From Bradyrhizobium centrolobii (GTDB lineage: Bacteria; Pseudomonadota; Alphaproteobacteria; Rhizobiales; Xanthobacteraceae), in NCBI RefSeq assembly GCF_001641635.1, contig NZ_LUUB01000101.1, positions 28,472 through 92,471 of the forward strand: a stretch of 64,000 nt of DNA, written 5' to 3'. Both the position numbers and the translations under genes were made by a program. Below are positions 1 through 8,839 of this stretch, piece after piece. Position 1 is the first letter of the stretch. Every line of letters starts with the position of its first letter. The notes under the pieces were generated by a model. The model worked only from the letters and a program-made list of their open reading frames with translations. It searched no databases and was not told where the DNA came from.

Positions 1-440
1 GTGGGCAGGATACGGAAGCCAAAGGCCGTGCCGTAGAGATCGAGATAGCCGATCGGGTCGACGAAGTCGCGCGACAACCCGACCTCTTCCTCGGCCTCGC
101 GCAACGCCGCATCGAGCGGCGAAATATCGGTCGCGTCGATCTTGCCGCCGGGGAAGGCGATCTGACCGGCGTGATCATTCAGATGCGCCGAGCGCTGCGT
201 CAGCAGCACCGTCGGCTCGGGGCGGTCGACCACCGCGATCAGGACTGCCGCCGGCCGCACCGGCTGCTCGCGGGCGACGATCTCGAGCATCTTGTCGGTG
301 CCCGGATCACCGGAGGCCGGAATGATGCAGGGATCGTAGAGGCCGGGCGGAACGTCGAAACCGAGGCGCGCCCTGGAGCGGGCGAAGAAATCCGCCGCGC
401 TGGTCGCGACGGGCTCGTTCTTCAGGATAGGCTTGTTCAA
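1..440 (-). CDS. NUDIX hydrolase, CoA pyrophosphatase type (3' end outside window)
   Basis: The first 146 codons of a NUDIX hydrolase are present and the C-terminus lies beyond the window edge. The Nudix box is visible around residues 90-112 as GGKIDATD followed by ALREAEEEVGL, matching G-x5-[ED]-x7-RE-x2-EE-x-G. The preceding LLTQRSAHLNDHAGQIAFPG stretch is typical of coenzyme A pyrophosphatases, which hydrolyse CoA derivatives to phosphopantetheine and 3',5'-ADP. I place the start at TTG (440-438), which overlaps the stop of the DUF1285 gene and implies translational coupling; the next in-frame ATG would remove about 50 residues. The DUF1285-NUDIX pairing is common in alphaproteobacteria. 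The family is certain; the exact substrate is inferred. Confidence 0.85.
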   Translation of the reverse strand, partial: MNKPILKNEPVATSAADFFARSRARLGFDVPPGLYDPCIIPASGDPGTDKMLEIVAREQPVRPAAVLIAVVDRPEPTVLLTQRSAHLNDHAGQIAFPGGKIDATDISPLDAALREAEEEVGLSRDFVDPIGYLDLYGTAFGFRILP

Positions 441-1048
441 AGCGCGGCCCTCACCTGCTCCGCGTCGGCCATGGCGAAGAATTCGCCGGCCGACTCGACG
501 CCGAACGTCGGCTGGCCATCGACCATCCGCTCCTCACCCATGTCAACCAGGTCGTAGTAAAGCGCGCGGGTGACCTTGGCCCAGAGATCGGCCCGTACAT
601 GCAGATAGGGCGTCAGCCCACCGTCGTCAGCCTGCTCGAAGCGAAGCCGGTGCGCGGCATCGCAGGTGACCCAGTCGTCGACATTGGTGCGGAAGCGCAG
701 CACGCGATGGTTGCTCTCGATGTCCTTCTGCATCTCCACCGCCATGAACGGCGCATCGTCGACGCGGATGCCGACCTTCTCCACCGGCGTGACGAGGAAA
801 TGCTTGCCGTCTTCGCGCTTCAGGATCGTCGAGAACAGGCGCACGAGCGCAGGTCGCCCGATTGGCGTACCCATGTAGAACCATGTACCATCAACGGCGA
901 TTCGGATATCGATATCGCCGCAGAACGGTGGATTCCAGAGATGTACGGGCGGCAGCCCTTTTTTGGCGCCGTCGGCATTGGCAGCACTTTTGGCGGCGGC
1001 AGTCAGCCCCTCAAGACCACGATCGGCGCTCTGCCCTTGGTTCGCCAT
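437..1048 (-). CDS. DUF1285 domain-containing protein
   Basis: A 203-residue soluble protein of the DUF1285 family, function unknown. The N-terminal 30 residues are low-complexity and rich in Ala, Gly and Gln; the conserved part begins at LPPVHLWNPPFCGDIDIRI and contains the family hallmarks DGTWFYMGTPIGRPALVRLFS and NVDDWVTCDAAHRLRF. There is no signal peptide or membrane segment. I chose the ATG at 1048 (MANQGQS) over the upstream in-frame ATG at 1102 because the extra 18 residues are unlike the family. It is divergent from the moxR operon and is followed with an overlap by the NUDIX gene, so the two are probably co-transcribed. Confidence 0.88.
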   Translation of the reverse strand: MANQGQSADRGLEGLTAAAKSAANADGAKKGLPPVHLWNPPFCGDIDIRIAVDGTWFYMGTPIGRPALVRLFSTILKREDGKHFLVTPVEKVGIRVDDAPFMAVEMQKDIESNHRVLRFRTNVDDWVTCDAAHRLRFEQADDGGLTPYLHVRADLWAKVTRALYYDLVDMGEERMVDGQPTFGVESAGEFFAMADAEQVRAAL

Positions 1049-1241
1049 GGTTTGCCCTGACTCTGTCATTTGGCACGTTTGGTGCAGATCTACGTTGTAC
1101 ATGGGTGCGCGGTTCCACCCCGGATTAGTTCGGTACGGGAGGTCGCCACTTCGTGATGCCGTACATATCCCGAAGCCGATATGGTGGGGATAGGTTAATT
1201 CAACGAATACATGGCCTTCCCTGCAAGTCTAGCATAGGGCC

Positions 1242-1255
1242 CATGTCATGACATG
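1242..1255. promoter_or_regulatory. 14-bp perfect palindrome upstream of moxR
   Basis: CATGTCATGACATG is its own reverse complement. It lies 42 bases upstream of the preferred moxR start (1298), in the region shared with the divergent DUF1285 gene. An operator role is inferred from symmetry and position only. Confidence 0.3.
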
Positions 1256-1297
1256 ACGACGCAAGAGAGCCGCATGGCAGGCGCAAGGAGCTTACGG

Positions 1298-2296
1298 ATG
1301 GCGGAAAGTGTCGAGAAACTCGAGGACGGGATCGTCCGTTCGGCCGAGCAGGTGTCGAGCCAGATTCGCGCGGCGAAGGACGCGATCGCGACCGTTATCT
1401 TCGGTCAGGATCGCGTGATCGAGAACACGCTGGTCACGATCCTATCCGGCGGCCATGCGCTGCTGATCGGCGTGCCCGGCCTCGCCAAGACCAAGCTGGT
1501 CGAGACGCTCGGCGTCACGCTCGGTCTCGATGCCAAGCGCATCCAGTTCACGCCCGACCTGATGCCGTCGGACATTCTCGGTGCCGAAGTGCTCGACGAA
1601 AGCACCGCGGGCAGGCGCTCGTTCCGCTTCATCGCGGGTCCGGTGTTCGCGCAGCTCCTGATGGCCGACGAGATCAACCGCGCCAGCCCGCGCACGCAAT
1701 CGGCGCTGCTGCAGGCGATGCAGGAACAGCACATCACCGTTGCCGGCGCCCGCCACGATCTGCCGAAGCCGTTCCATGTGCTCGCGACGCAGAACCCGCT
1801 GGAGCAGGAAGGTACCTATCCGCTGCCAGAAGCGCAGCTCGACCGCTTCCTGATGGAGATCGACGTCGACTATCCCGACCGCGACGCCGAGCGGCGCATC
1901 CTGTTCGAAACCACTGGCGCCGAGGAGACGCTGGCGAAGGGATCGATGACTGCGGACGCGCTGATCACCGCGCAGCGGCTGATCCGGCGCCTGCCAGTCG
2001 GCGATTCCGTGGTCGAGGCGATCCTGTCGCTGGTGCGCTCGGCCCGTCCGGGGCCCGAGGGCGGCGATGCCGGCAAGTTCATCGCCTGGGGACCGGGTCC
2101 GCGCGCGAGCCAATCGCTGATGCTCGCGGTGCGCGCACGCGCGCTGATCGACGGCCGTCTCGCGCCCTCGATCGACGACGTGCTCGACCTCGCCGAACCC
2201 GTGCTCAAGCACCGCATGGCGCTGACCTTCCAGGCGCGCGCCGAAGGCCGCACGATTCCGGACGTGATCCGGCAATTGAAGACACGGATCGGTTGA
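1298..2296 (+). CDS. MoxR family AAA+ ATPase
   Basis: A 332-residue AAA+ ATPase of the MoxR class, which acts as a chaperone for metal-binding vWA proteins. Walker A is GVPGLAKTK (58-66), Walker B is LLMADE (120-125) and sensor 1 is ATQN (163-166), followed by PLPEAQLDRFLM. I start at the ATG at 1298 because a strong AAGGAG sits 7 bases upstream; an in-frame ATG at 1253 has no ribosome binding site and would add 15 residues. The stop overlaps the DUF58 gene start (TGATG). Next come a DUF58 protein and two large membrane proteins with vWA-like motifs, the usual MoxR neighbourhood, so it probably remodels or loads metal into one of these partners at the membrane. Confidence 0.95.
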   Translation: MAESVEKLEDGIVRSAEQVSSQIRAAKDAIATVIFGQDRVIENTLVTILSGGHALLIGVPGLAKTKLVETLGVTLGLDAKRIQFTPDLMPSDILGAEVLDESTAGRRSFRFIAGPVFAQLLMADEINRASPRTQSALLQAMQEQHITVAGARHDLPKPFHVLATQNPLEQEGTYPLPEAQLDRFLMEIDVDYPDRDAERRILFETTGAEETLAKGSMTADALITAQRLIRRLPVGDSVVEAILSLVRSARPGPEGGDAGKFIAWGPGPRASQSLMLAVRARALIDGRLAPSIDDVLDLAEPVLKHRMALTFQARAEGRTIPDVIRQLKTRIG

Positions 2297-3240
2297 TGGC
2301 CGCAGACAACGGGCACACAGCGAAGGAGAGAGTAGCGATCCGACGTGCCGATGGCGAAAGCCGCACGCTCGCCGCATCGCTGCCGCGCCTGGTGCTGGAA
2401 GCCCGCCGTATCGCCGCCAACGTCATCCACGGCCTGCATGGCCGCCGCCGTGCCGGCTCCGGCGAAAGCTTCTGGCAGTACCGCCGCTTCGTCTCGGGCG
2501 AGCCGTCGCAGAACGTCGACTGGCGGCGCTCCGCGCGCGACGAGCATCTCTATGTCCGTGAGCATGAATGGGAGGCCGCGCACACGGTCTGGATCTGGCC
2601 CGACCGCTCGCCTTCGATGGCGTTCGCCTCGAAGCAGGCGCGCGAGTCCAAGCTCGAACGCACGCTGATCGTGGCCTTTGCACTGGCCGAGCTCCTGGTT
2701 ACGGGCGGCGAGCGCGTCGGCATTCCCGGCCTGATGGCACCCACCGCAAGCCGCAGCGTCATCGACAAGATGGCGCAAGCTATGCTGCATGATGATGCCG
2801 ATCGCCTGAGCCTGCCGCCGTCTTTCATCCCCTCGGCGCTCGCCGAGACCGTCGTGCTGTCCGACTTCTGGTCGCCGATCGCCGAGATCAGGACCATGCT
2901 GGGCGGGCTGTCCGGCTCCGGCGCTCATGGCACGCTGGTGCAGATCGTCGACCCCGCGGAAGAAACGTTTCCCTATTCGGGCCGTGTCGAGTTCGTCGAA
3001 CCTGAAGGTTTCGGCATGATCACCGCCGGCCGCGCCGAAAGCTGGGTGCAGGATTACACCGCGCGGCTCGCGCTGCACCGCGACCAGATCCGCGCCGAGA
3101 CCAACAAGCTCGACTGGCTGTTCACGACCCATGCGACCGACCGCTCGGCTGCCGAACTGCTCCTGTTCCTGCATGCCGGGATGCAGGTGAGCAAGTCGGG
3201 CGCGCGCACCACGACAATCAAGGCAGGGCCGGCCGCATGA
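2296..3240 (+). CDS. DUF58 domain-containing protein (vWA-like)
   Basis: A 314-residue protein of the DUF58 family, normally encoded beside MoxR. The family core is seen in YRRFVSGEPSQNVDWRRSAR (about residues 60-80). A vWA-type metal site is visible as DRSPS in WIWPDRSPSMAF (about residue 100), which keeps the DxSxS pattern. No membrane segment is evident. The start is the ATG that overlaps the moxR stop as TGATG; its own stop overlaps the next start as ATGA, so translation is coupled across three genes. By family precedent it is a vWA client or partner of MoxR; its molecular role is unknown. Confidence 0.92.
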   Translation: MAADNGHTAKERVAIRRADGESRTLAASLPRLVLEARRIAANVIHGLHGRRRAGSGESFWQYRRFVSGEPSQNVDWRRSARDEHLYVREHEWEAAHTVWIWPDRSPSMAFASKQARESKLERTLIVAFALAELLVTGGERVGIPGLMAPTASRSVIDKMAQAMLHDDADRLSLPPSFIPSALAETVVLSDFWSPIAEIRTMLGGLSGSGAHGTLVQIVDPAEETFPYSGRVEFVEPEGFGMITAGRAESWVQDYTARLALHRDQIRAETNKLDWLFTTHATDRSAAELLLFLHAGMQVSKSGARTTTIKAGPAA

Positions 3241-6044
3241 TGGGATTGCCGCTCGCCTTCACCGAACCGCTGCTCCTGATCGGGCTCGTCAGCCTTCCCG
3301 TGCTGTGGTGGCTGCTCCGCGTGATGCCGCCGCGGCCGCGCCGCATCGAATTTCCGCCGACGCGCCTGCTGTTCGACATCGCACCGAGGGAGGAGACGCC
3401 CTCGCGCACGCCCTGGTGGCTGACCGCGCTGCGCCTCTTGGCCGCGGCACTGGTGATCTTCGCCGCCGCCGGCCCGATCTGGAATCCGCAAACCGGGATC
3501 GCCGGCAGCAAGGCGCCGCTGATGATCATGTTCGACGACGGCTGGAGCGCCGCCTCGAACTGGGAGACCAGGATCAGAGCCGCCGACGAATTGATCGCCA
3601 ATGCCGACAACGACCGCCGCGCCATCGCGCTGGTGCCGCTGTCGGAGCCGAACCGCGACATCACCCTGATGCCGGCCGGCGCGGCACGCGTTGCGCTGCG
3701 TCAGCTCGCGCCAAAACCCTATTCGATCGAGCGCGTTGAAACCCTTACCGCGATCGATCGTTTCCTCAAGGCCACCGGCGACTGCGAGATCGCCTGGCTG
3801 TCGGACGGCGTCGACACCGGACGCGGCGAGGAATTCCTGCAAGGCCTTAGCAAGACGATCGGAGATCGCAGCTTGACCGTGTTCGAAGGCGGCACGTCCT
3901 CTCCGCTGGCGCTCGTCGCGGCGGAGAATGCGGCCGCCAAGATGACGGTGAAGGTGCTGCGCACCGACAGCGGCATCGCCGCGGGTACCGTTCGGGCGCT
4001 CGACCAGAAGGGTTCGCCAATCGGCGAGGCGCGCTACGGCTTCGGCCCGCAGGACAAGGAGACCGAGGCGGCGTTCGATCTCCCGGTCGAGCTGCGCAAC
4101 GACATCACGCGGCTCGAGATCTCCGGCGAGCGTTCGGCCGGCGCGGTGCAACTCCTCGACAAGCGCTGGCGTCGCCGCGCCATCGGCATCGTCTCGGGCG
4201 CGACCAGCGAGACCGCGCAGCCGCTGCTGGCGCCGACCTTCTATCTCACCCGCGCGCTCGCACCGTTTGCCGATGTCCGGCTGGCCGACAAGGGCTCGCC
4301 GCAGCAGGGCATCACGCAGTTCCTCGACCAGAAGCTGCCGATGATCATCCTGGCCGATGTCGGCACCATCGCACCTGAGCTCCGCGAGCGTCTCAATGCC
4401 TGGATCGACCAGGGCGGCGTGCTGGTGCGGTTCGCAGGTCCCCGGCTCGCGCAGGCCGAAGACGATCTCGTCCCGGTCAAGCTGCGCAAGGGCGGCCGGA
4501 CGCTGGGCGGCAGCCTGACCTGGGAGAAGCCGCAGCATCTCGCCGCCTTCGCCGGCGACGGGCCGTTTGCCGGCGTTGCTGTTCCGAAGGACGTTACCGT
4601 GAGCCGCCAGGTGCTTGCCGAGCCCGATGCCGTGCTCGCCACCAAGAGCTGGGCCTCGCTCGAAGATGGTACGCCGCTCGTGACCGGCGAGCATCGCGGC
4701 AAGGGGGCGGTCAGCCTGTTTCACGTCAGCGCGGATATGCGCTGGTCGGACCTGCCGATGTCCGGCACCTTCGTCGAAATGCTGCGGCGGATCGTCGACA
4801 TGTCCGGCTACACATCCAAGCCGGGTGCGGGGGTGGCTGGCGAGGCCAGCACGGAGACGGTGGCGCCACTCCACATCCTCGACGGCTTCGGCGCTTTCGG
4901 CCCGCCGCCGGCGACCGCAAAGCCGCTGCCCGCGGATTATCGCGACCGCGCCACGCCGGACCATCCGCCCGGCTTCTACGGCCCGGCAGAAGGACCGCTG
5001 GCCGTGAACACGCTTGCCGCCGCCGACCGGATCGCACCGCTCAACACCGCGAGCCTTCGCGCCCGGCATGCCACCTACACCAATGCCGAGCCGCGCGATC
5101 TGCGCGGGTGGCTGCTGTCGTCGGCGCTCGCGCTGTTCCTGATCGACGCCGTCATTGTCGCGCTGCTCGGCGGCGGCCTCGCCGCACTGCTGCGCCGCCG
5201 CGCCGCGACGGCCGTGCTCGCGATCGGACTGGTCCTGTCAGGTCTCGTGTCGCCCTCGCCGTCGCGCGCTGACAGCGCCGCGGACGAGTTCGCAATGAAG
5301 GCGGTATCGCAGACCCGTCTCGCCTACGTCGTCACCGGCAATGCCGACGTCGATTCCATCGTCAAGGCCGGCATGGCGGGCCTCACGTTGTTCCTGGCGC
5401 AGCGTACCGCGCTCGAGGCCGGCGATCCCGTCGGCGTCGATCCGGCGCGCGACGAACTCGCCTTCTTCCCGCTGGTCTACTGGCCGATCGTGCCGGGCGC
5501 GCCGAAGCCGCCGCAGGACGCGATCAACAGGATCGACGCCTATATGAAGCAGGGCGGCACCGTGATCTTCGACACCCGTGACGCGGTCGAGGCGTCGCCC
5601 GGCGAGAACGGCGCGTCGCAGACGCCGGGCATGCAGGCGCTCCGCGAGATCCTGTCCTCGCTCGACGTGCCCGAGCTCGAGCCGGTGCCGCGCGAGCACG
5701 TGCTGACCAAGACCTTCTACCTGCTGCGCGACTTCCCTGGCCGCTTCAACTCGGGCCAGACCTGGGTCGAAACGCTGCCGCGCGAGGAGGAGGACGAGAG
5801 CGCGCAGCGGCCCGCGCGTGGCGGCGACGGCGTCTCGCCGATCATCATCACCTCGAACGATCTTGCGGGAGCCTGGGCGATCCGTCCCGACGGCCAGCCG
5901 ATGCTGCCGCTCACCCCGGGCGAACCGCGCCAGCGCGAATTCGCCTTCCGCGCCGGCGTCAACATCGTGATGTACACGCTGACCGGCAACTACAAGGCCG
6001 ACCAGGTGCACGCGCCGGCCCTCATCGAGCGGCTGGGCCAATAG
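3237..6044 (+). CDS. BatA-like / DUF4159 membrane protein
   Basis: A 935-residue inner-membrane protein. Residues 1-80 form a BatA-type N-terminus with two membrane segments separated by PPRPRRIEFPPTRLLFDI. A vWA-like domain follows, but its metal site reads FDDGWSAAS (100-106), DxGxS rather than DxSxS, so it looks degenerate. A second membrane region begins near residue 640 (WLLSSALALFLIDAVIVALLGGG) and is followed by a signal-like hydrophobic stretch ending in SPSPSRADS. The C-terminal 230 residues match DUF4159, with LVYWPIVPGAPKPP and GGTVIFDTRD. The start overlaps the DUF58 stop. It is the third gene of the moxR operon; the function is unknown, and a membrane scaffold receiving the MoxR/DUF58 activity is inference. 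Confidence 0.9.
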   Translation: MMGLPLAFTEPLLLIGLVSLPVLWWLLRVMPPRPRRIEFPPTRLLFDIAPREETPSRTPWWLTALRLLAAALVIFAAAGPIWNPQTGIAGSKAPLMIMFDDGWSAASNWETRIRAADELIANADNDRRAIALVPLSEPNRDITLMPAGAARVALRQLAPKPYSIERVETLTAIDRFLKATGDCEIAWLSDGVDTGRGEEFLQGLSKTIGDRSLTVFEGGTSSPLALVAAENAAAKMTVKVLRTDSGIAAGTVRALDQKGSPIGEARYGFGPQDKETEAAFDLPVELRNDITRLEISGERSAGAVQLLDKRWRRRAIGIVSGATSETAQPLLAPTFYLTRALAPFADVRLADKGSPQQGITQFLDQKLPMIILADVGTIAPELRERLNAWIDQGGVLVRFAGPRLAQAEDDLVPVKLRKGGRTLGGSLTWEKPQHLAAFAGDGPFAGVAVPKDVTVSRQVLAEPDAVLATKSWASLEDGTPLVTGEHRGKGAVSLFHVSADMRWSDLPMSGTFVEMLRRIVDMSGYTSKPGAGVAGEASTETVAPLHILDGFGAFGPPPATAKPLPADYRDRATPDHPPGFYGPAEGPLAVNTLAAADRIAPLNTASLRARHATYTNAEPRDLRGWLLSSALALFLIDAVIVALLGGGLAALLRRRAATAVLAIGLVLSGLVSPSPSRADSAADEFAMKAVSQTRLAYVVTGNADVDSIVKAGMAGLTLFLAQRTALEAGDPVGVDPARDELAFFPLVYWPIVPGAPKPPQDAINRIDAYMKQGGTVIFDTRDAVEASPGENGASQTPGMQALREILSSLDVPELEPVPREHVLTKTFYLLRDFPGRFNSGQTWVETLPREEEDESAQRPARGGDGVSPIIITSNDLAGAWAIRPDGQPMLPLTPGEPRQREFAFRAGVNIVMYTLTGNYKADQVHAPALIERLGQ

Positions 6045-6051
6045 GATCGAC

Positions 6052-8115
6052 ATGAACTACGGCATCGCGTTTACGCCACTTGTTCCCGCGATCGTGCTGT
6101 GGGTCGCGCTTGCCGCGATCGTGGTGATCGCGGCCATCCTGCTGCTTGCCCGCGCGCGCGGCGCGGCCGTGCGCGTCGCCGCGCTGGCGCTGTTCCTGCT
6201 GGCGCTCGCCAACCCCTCGTTCACGCGCGAGGATCGAGATCCCCTCACCTCGGTCGCCGCGGTAGTCGTCGACAAGAGCCCGAGCCAGAATTTCGGCAAC
6301 CGCACCCGCGAGGCCGCGCAGGCGCAACAATCGCTGGTCGACAGCCTGAAGCGGATCAAGGGGCTGGAAGTGCGCGTCGTTGACGCCGGACAGGCCGATG
6401 GCGAAACCGACGGTACCCGGCTGTTCGGCGCGCTCGCCTCGGCGCTCTCTGACGTTCCGGTCGACCGCGTCGCCGGCGCGTTCCTGATCACCGACGGCCG
6501 CGTCCACGACATCCCGGCCAACGCCGCCGCGCTCGGCTTCCAGGCGCCGGTGCATGCGCTGATCACCGGGCAGAAGGACGAGCGCGACCGCCGCATCGCG
6601 ATCACCGCGGCGCCGCGCTTCGGCATCGTCGGCCAGACCCAGACCATCACCTACCGCCTCGACGATCAGGGCGTCACCGGCGAGCGCGCCAAGGTCACGA
6701 TCCGGCGCGACGGCGAGGTCATCAACGAACGCACGCTGTCGAGCGGACAGACCGCGAGCGTCGACGTCGACATCAAGCATGCCGGGCCGAACATCGTCGA
6801 GATCGAAGCCTCCCCGCTCGAGCGGGAGCTGACGCCGGTGAACAACCGCGCCGTCGTCGCCATCGACGGCGTGCGCGACAAGCTGCGGGTGCTGCTCGTC
6901 TCCGGCGAGCCGCATTCCGGCGAGCGCACCTGGCGTAACCTGCTGAAGTCCGACGCCAGCGTCGATCTCGTGCACTTCACCATTCTCCGGCCGCCGGAGA
7001 AGCAGGACGGCACGCCGATCAATGAATTGTCGCTGATCGCGTTTCCGACCCGCGAGCTGTTCCAGCAGAAGATCAACGAGTTCCAGCTCATCATCTTCGA
7101 CCGCTATGCCCGCCAGGGCGTGCTGCCGATCGCCTATTTCGACAACATCGCGCGCTATGTGCGCTCGGGCGGCGCGGTGCTGGTTGCCGCCGGCCCCGAT
7201 TACGCATCGAACACGAGCATCTGGCGCACGCCGCTGGATTCGGTGCTGCCGGCCGAGCCGGTCGGTGTGACCGAAAAGCCGTTCTATGCGCATCTGTCCG
7301 ACATCGGCAAACGCCATCCCGTCACGCGCGGGCTGGAAGGCTCCGCCAGCGAGCCGCCGCACTGGAGCCGCTTCTTCCGCACCGTCGACACCCGCAATGC
7401 GGTCAATCCACCGGTGATGACGGGCGTGGACGGCAAGCCGCTGTTGTTCCTGTCGCGCTTCGGCGAGGGCCGCGTCGCGCTGCTGCTCTCCGATCACATC
7501 TGGCTGTGGGCGCGCGGCTACGAGGGCGGCGGCCCGCATCTCGATCTGCTCCGGCGGATGTCGCACTGGCTGATGAAGCAGCCCGATCTCGACGAGGAAG
7601 CGCTGCGCCTCCAGGTGCAGGGCAAGGATCTCGTCGTCGTGCGCCAGACCATGTCCGACAGCGTCCCGCCGGTCAGCGTCACCTCGCCCTCCGGCGTGAG
7701 CCGCGATCTCACCTTGAGCGCCGGCGAGCCCGGCGAATGGCGCGCCAGCCTGCCGGCCAATGAGCTCGGCCTGTGGCAGGCGACCGACGGCACTCTGAAG
7801 GCGCTGATCAATGTCGGGCCGACCAATCCGAAGGAGTTTTCGGAAGTCACCTCCACCACCGACACCTTGAAGCCGCTCACGCAGGCGACCGGCGGCAACG
7901 CCGAGCGGGTGGTCGATGGTTCCAGCGTCGATCTGCCCCGCATCGTGCCGGTGCGGTCATCGAGCATCTTCCACGGCGACGGCTGGATGGGCGTCAGGAT
8001 GCGCGATGCCAGCGTGGTGAAGGGCGTCGGCGTGCTGCCGATCTTCGCCGGCCTGATCGGGCTCCTGCTGCTGCTCGGCGCGTTCGCCGCGACCTGGGTC
8101 CGCGAAGGACGCTGA
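6052..8115 (+). CDS. vWA / glutamine amidotransferase-like membrane protein
   Basis: A 687-residue membrane protein, last gene of the moxR operon, starting 7 bases after the DUF4159 gene. Two membrane segments occupy about residues 11-53 (VLWVALAAIVVIAAILLLA and VAALALFLLALANPSF). A MIDAS motif DKSPS (74-78) follows, then a beta-rich region and a class-I glutamine amidotransferase-like fold near YVRSGGAVLVAAGPDY, where no nucleophilic Cys is visible, so amidotransferase activity is unlikely. A final segment (IFAGLIGLLLLLGAFAAT) anchors the C-terminus. Unlike its upstream neighbour, its DxSxS metal site is intact. The gene order moxR-DUF58-DUF4159-this protein recurs in alphaproteobacteria; its role is undetermined. 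Confidence 0.87.
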   Translation: MNYGIAFTPLVPAIVLWVALAAIVVIAAILLLARARGAAVRVAALALFLLALANPSFTREDRDPLTSVAAVVVDKSPSQNFGNRTREAAQAQQSLVDSLKRIKGLEVRVVDAGQADGETDGTRLFGALASALSDVPVDRVAGAFLITDGRVHDIPANAAALGFQAPVHALITGQKDERDRRIAITAAPRFGIVGQTQTITYRLDDQGVTGERAKVTIRRDGEVINERTLSSGQTASVDVDIKHAGPNIVEIEASPLERELTPVNNRAVVAIDGVRDKLRVLLVSGEPHSGERTWRNLLKSDASVDLVHFTILRPPEKQDGTPINELSLIAFPTRELFQQKINEFQLIIFDRYARQGVLPIAYFDNIARYVRSGGAVLVAAGPDYASNTSIWRTPLDSVLPAEPVGVTEKPFYAHLSDIGKRHPVTRGLEGSASEPPHWSRFFRTVDTRNAVNPPVMTGVDGKPLLFLSRFGEGRVALLLSDHIWLWARGYEGGGPHLDLLRRMSHWLMKQPDLDEEALRLQVQGKDLVVVRQTMSDSVPPVSVTSPSGVSRDLTLSAGEPGEWRASLPANELGLWQATDGTLKALINVGPTNPKEFSEVTSTTDTLKPLTQATGGNAERVVDGSSVDLPRIVPVRSSSIFHGDGWMGVRMRDASVVKGVGVLPIFAGLIGLLLLLGAFAATWVREGR

Positions 8116-8144
8116 TCGTCCGTTGCACGAACAACACATCGCGC

Positions 8145-8166
8145 GGCCGGTCCGACTAGACCGGCC
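8145..8166 (+). terminator. Hairpin after the moxR operon
   Basis: GGCCGGTC, a six-base loop, then GACCGGCC: a perfect 8-bp GC-rich stem 30 bases after the operon's last stop. No T-run follows, so it may slow transcripts or protect the 3' end rather than act as a classical intrinsic terminator. Confidence 0.45.
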
Positions 8167-8175
8167 CGGCCGCGG

Positions 8176-8215
8176 TTGACATCCGTTGACCGTTCCTGCG
8201 ATGTTACATTGTAAC
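8176..8215 (+). promoter_or_regulatory. Candidate promoter overlapping the Zur-like palindrome
   Basis: Two TTGAC elements occur (8176 and 8186). The second, TTGACC at 8186-8191, is 18 bases before TGTAAC (8210-8215), a 4/6 match to a -10 box that lies inside the palindrome. Repressor binding there would block polymerase. This is inference from sequence. Confidence 0.4.
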
Positions 8216-8220
8216 ATCGC
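8198..8220. promoter_or_regulatory. Putative Zur operator (23-bp perfect palindrome)
   Basis: An 11-base arm GCGATGTTACA, a central T at 8209, and the exact complementary arm. The core ATGTTA-N5-TAACAT has the half-site sequence and spacing of the proteobacterial Zur consensus, whose halves ATGTTA and TAACAT are separated by five bases. It lies 45 bases before the DUF2946 start and upstream of a ZnuD-like receptor, which fits zinc-dependent repression. The identity of the bound regulator is inferred. Confidence 0.65.
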
Positions 8221-8264
8221 GAAGGCCGGGGATTGGCGCCTCACGATGTGGGGTGCGTTTGCAA

Positions 8265-8669
8265 ATGAAATGGTTCCGGTCGAACATCAAGCACGGCGCT
8301 CGGCTCGCGCTTTTCGCGCTGCTGGTGCAGTTCGCACTGACATTCGGCCACAGCCACTGGTTCGCCCAGGCTGCGCCACTCGCCCAGCTATCGCTGCAGC
8401 AGACTGGCGGCCAGAAGAGTGTCGTCCCGATCGACGGCTCGGCGCTCCAGAAGCAATCGCCCTCAAGCCCCGACCGGGAGCAGCCAGGCGACGACAATTG
8501 CGCGATCTGCGCCGTGGTCGCGCTGGCGAGCAACGTCGTGTTCGCGACGCCGCCTCTGCTTCACCTGCCGCAAGCCGTCGAGCTGCTCCACCGCACTACC
8601 GACGCCGAGTTCATCCATCTGAAATCGGCCGGTACGGCCTTCCAGCCCCGCGCCCCTCCCGCGTCCTGA
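8265..8669 (+). CDS. DUF2946-like exported protein
   Basis: A 134-residue exported protein with an N-terminal hydrophobic segment (ARLALFALLVQFALTFGHSH) and a C-terminal CxxC motif in DDNCAICAVVALASN, followed by a second hydrophobic stretch. This layout matches DUF2946 proteins, which often sit beside metal-related TonB receptors; their function is unknown. I use the ATG at 8265; a GTG four codons upstream is also in frame. It lies just after the Zur-like palindrome and 170 bases before the TonB receptor, with no terminator seen between, so co-transcription is likely. A periplasmic or membrane role in metal handling is inferred from the CxxC, the His near the export segment and the context. 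Confidence 0.72.
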   Translation: MKWFRSNIKHGARLALFALLVQFALTFGHSHWFAQAAPLAQLSLQQTGGQKSVVPIDGSALQKQSPSSPDREQPGDDNCAICAVVALASNVVFATPPLLHLPQAVELLHRTTDAEFIHLKSAGTAFQPRAPPAS

Positions 8670-8839
8670 CTTCCAACGCTTGATAACGCCCGGACTCGTC
8701 GCGTTTGACGTAAAGCGCGGACGACCAGCCGGGAGCAGTTGAAGTCGAATTCCGTCGCATCGCGGCGGCAGGTCGCCTCCACCGAAAGTTTCATTGCCAC
8801 AAGCAATCCTTCGGACGGCGCCTGACTGGAATCAGGACA

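Noticed and set aside
3054..5069. Minus-strand open frame of 671 codons opposite the DUF4159 gene
   Set aside because: Arg/Gly-rich translation without domain character, fully antisense to a coupled operon gene; a high-GC shadow frame.
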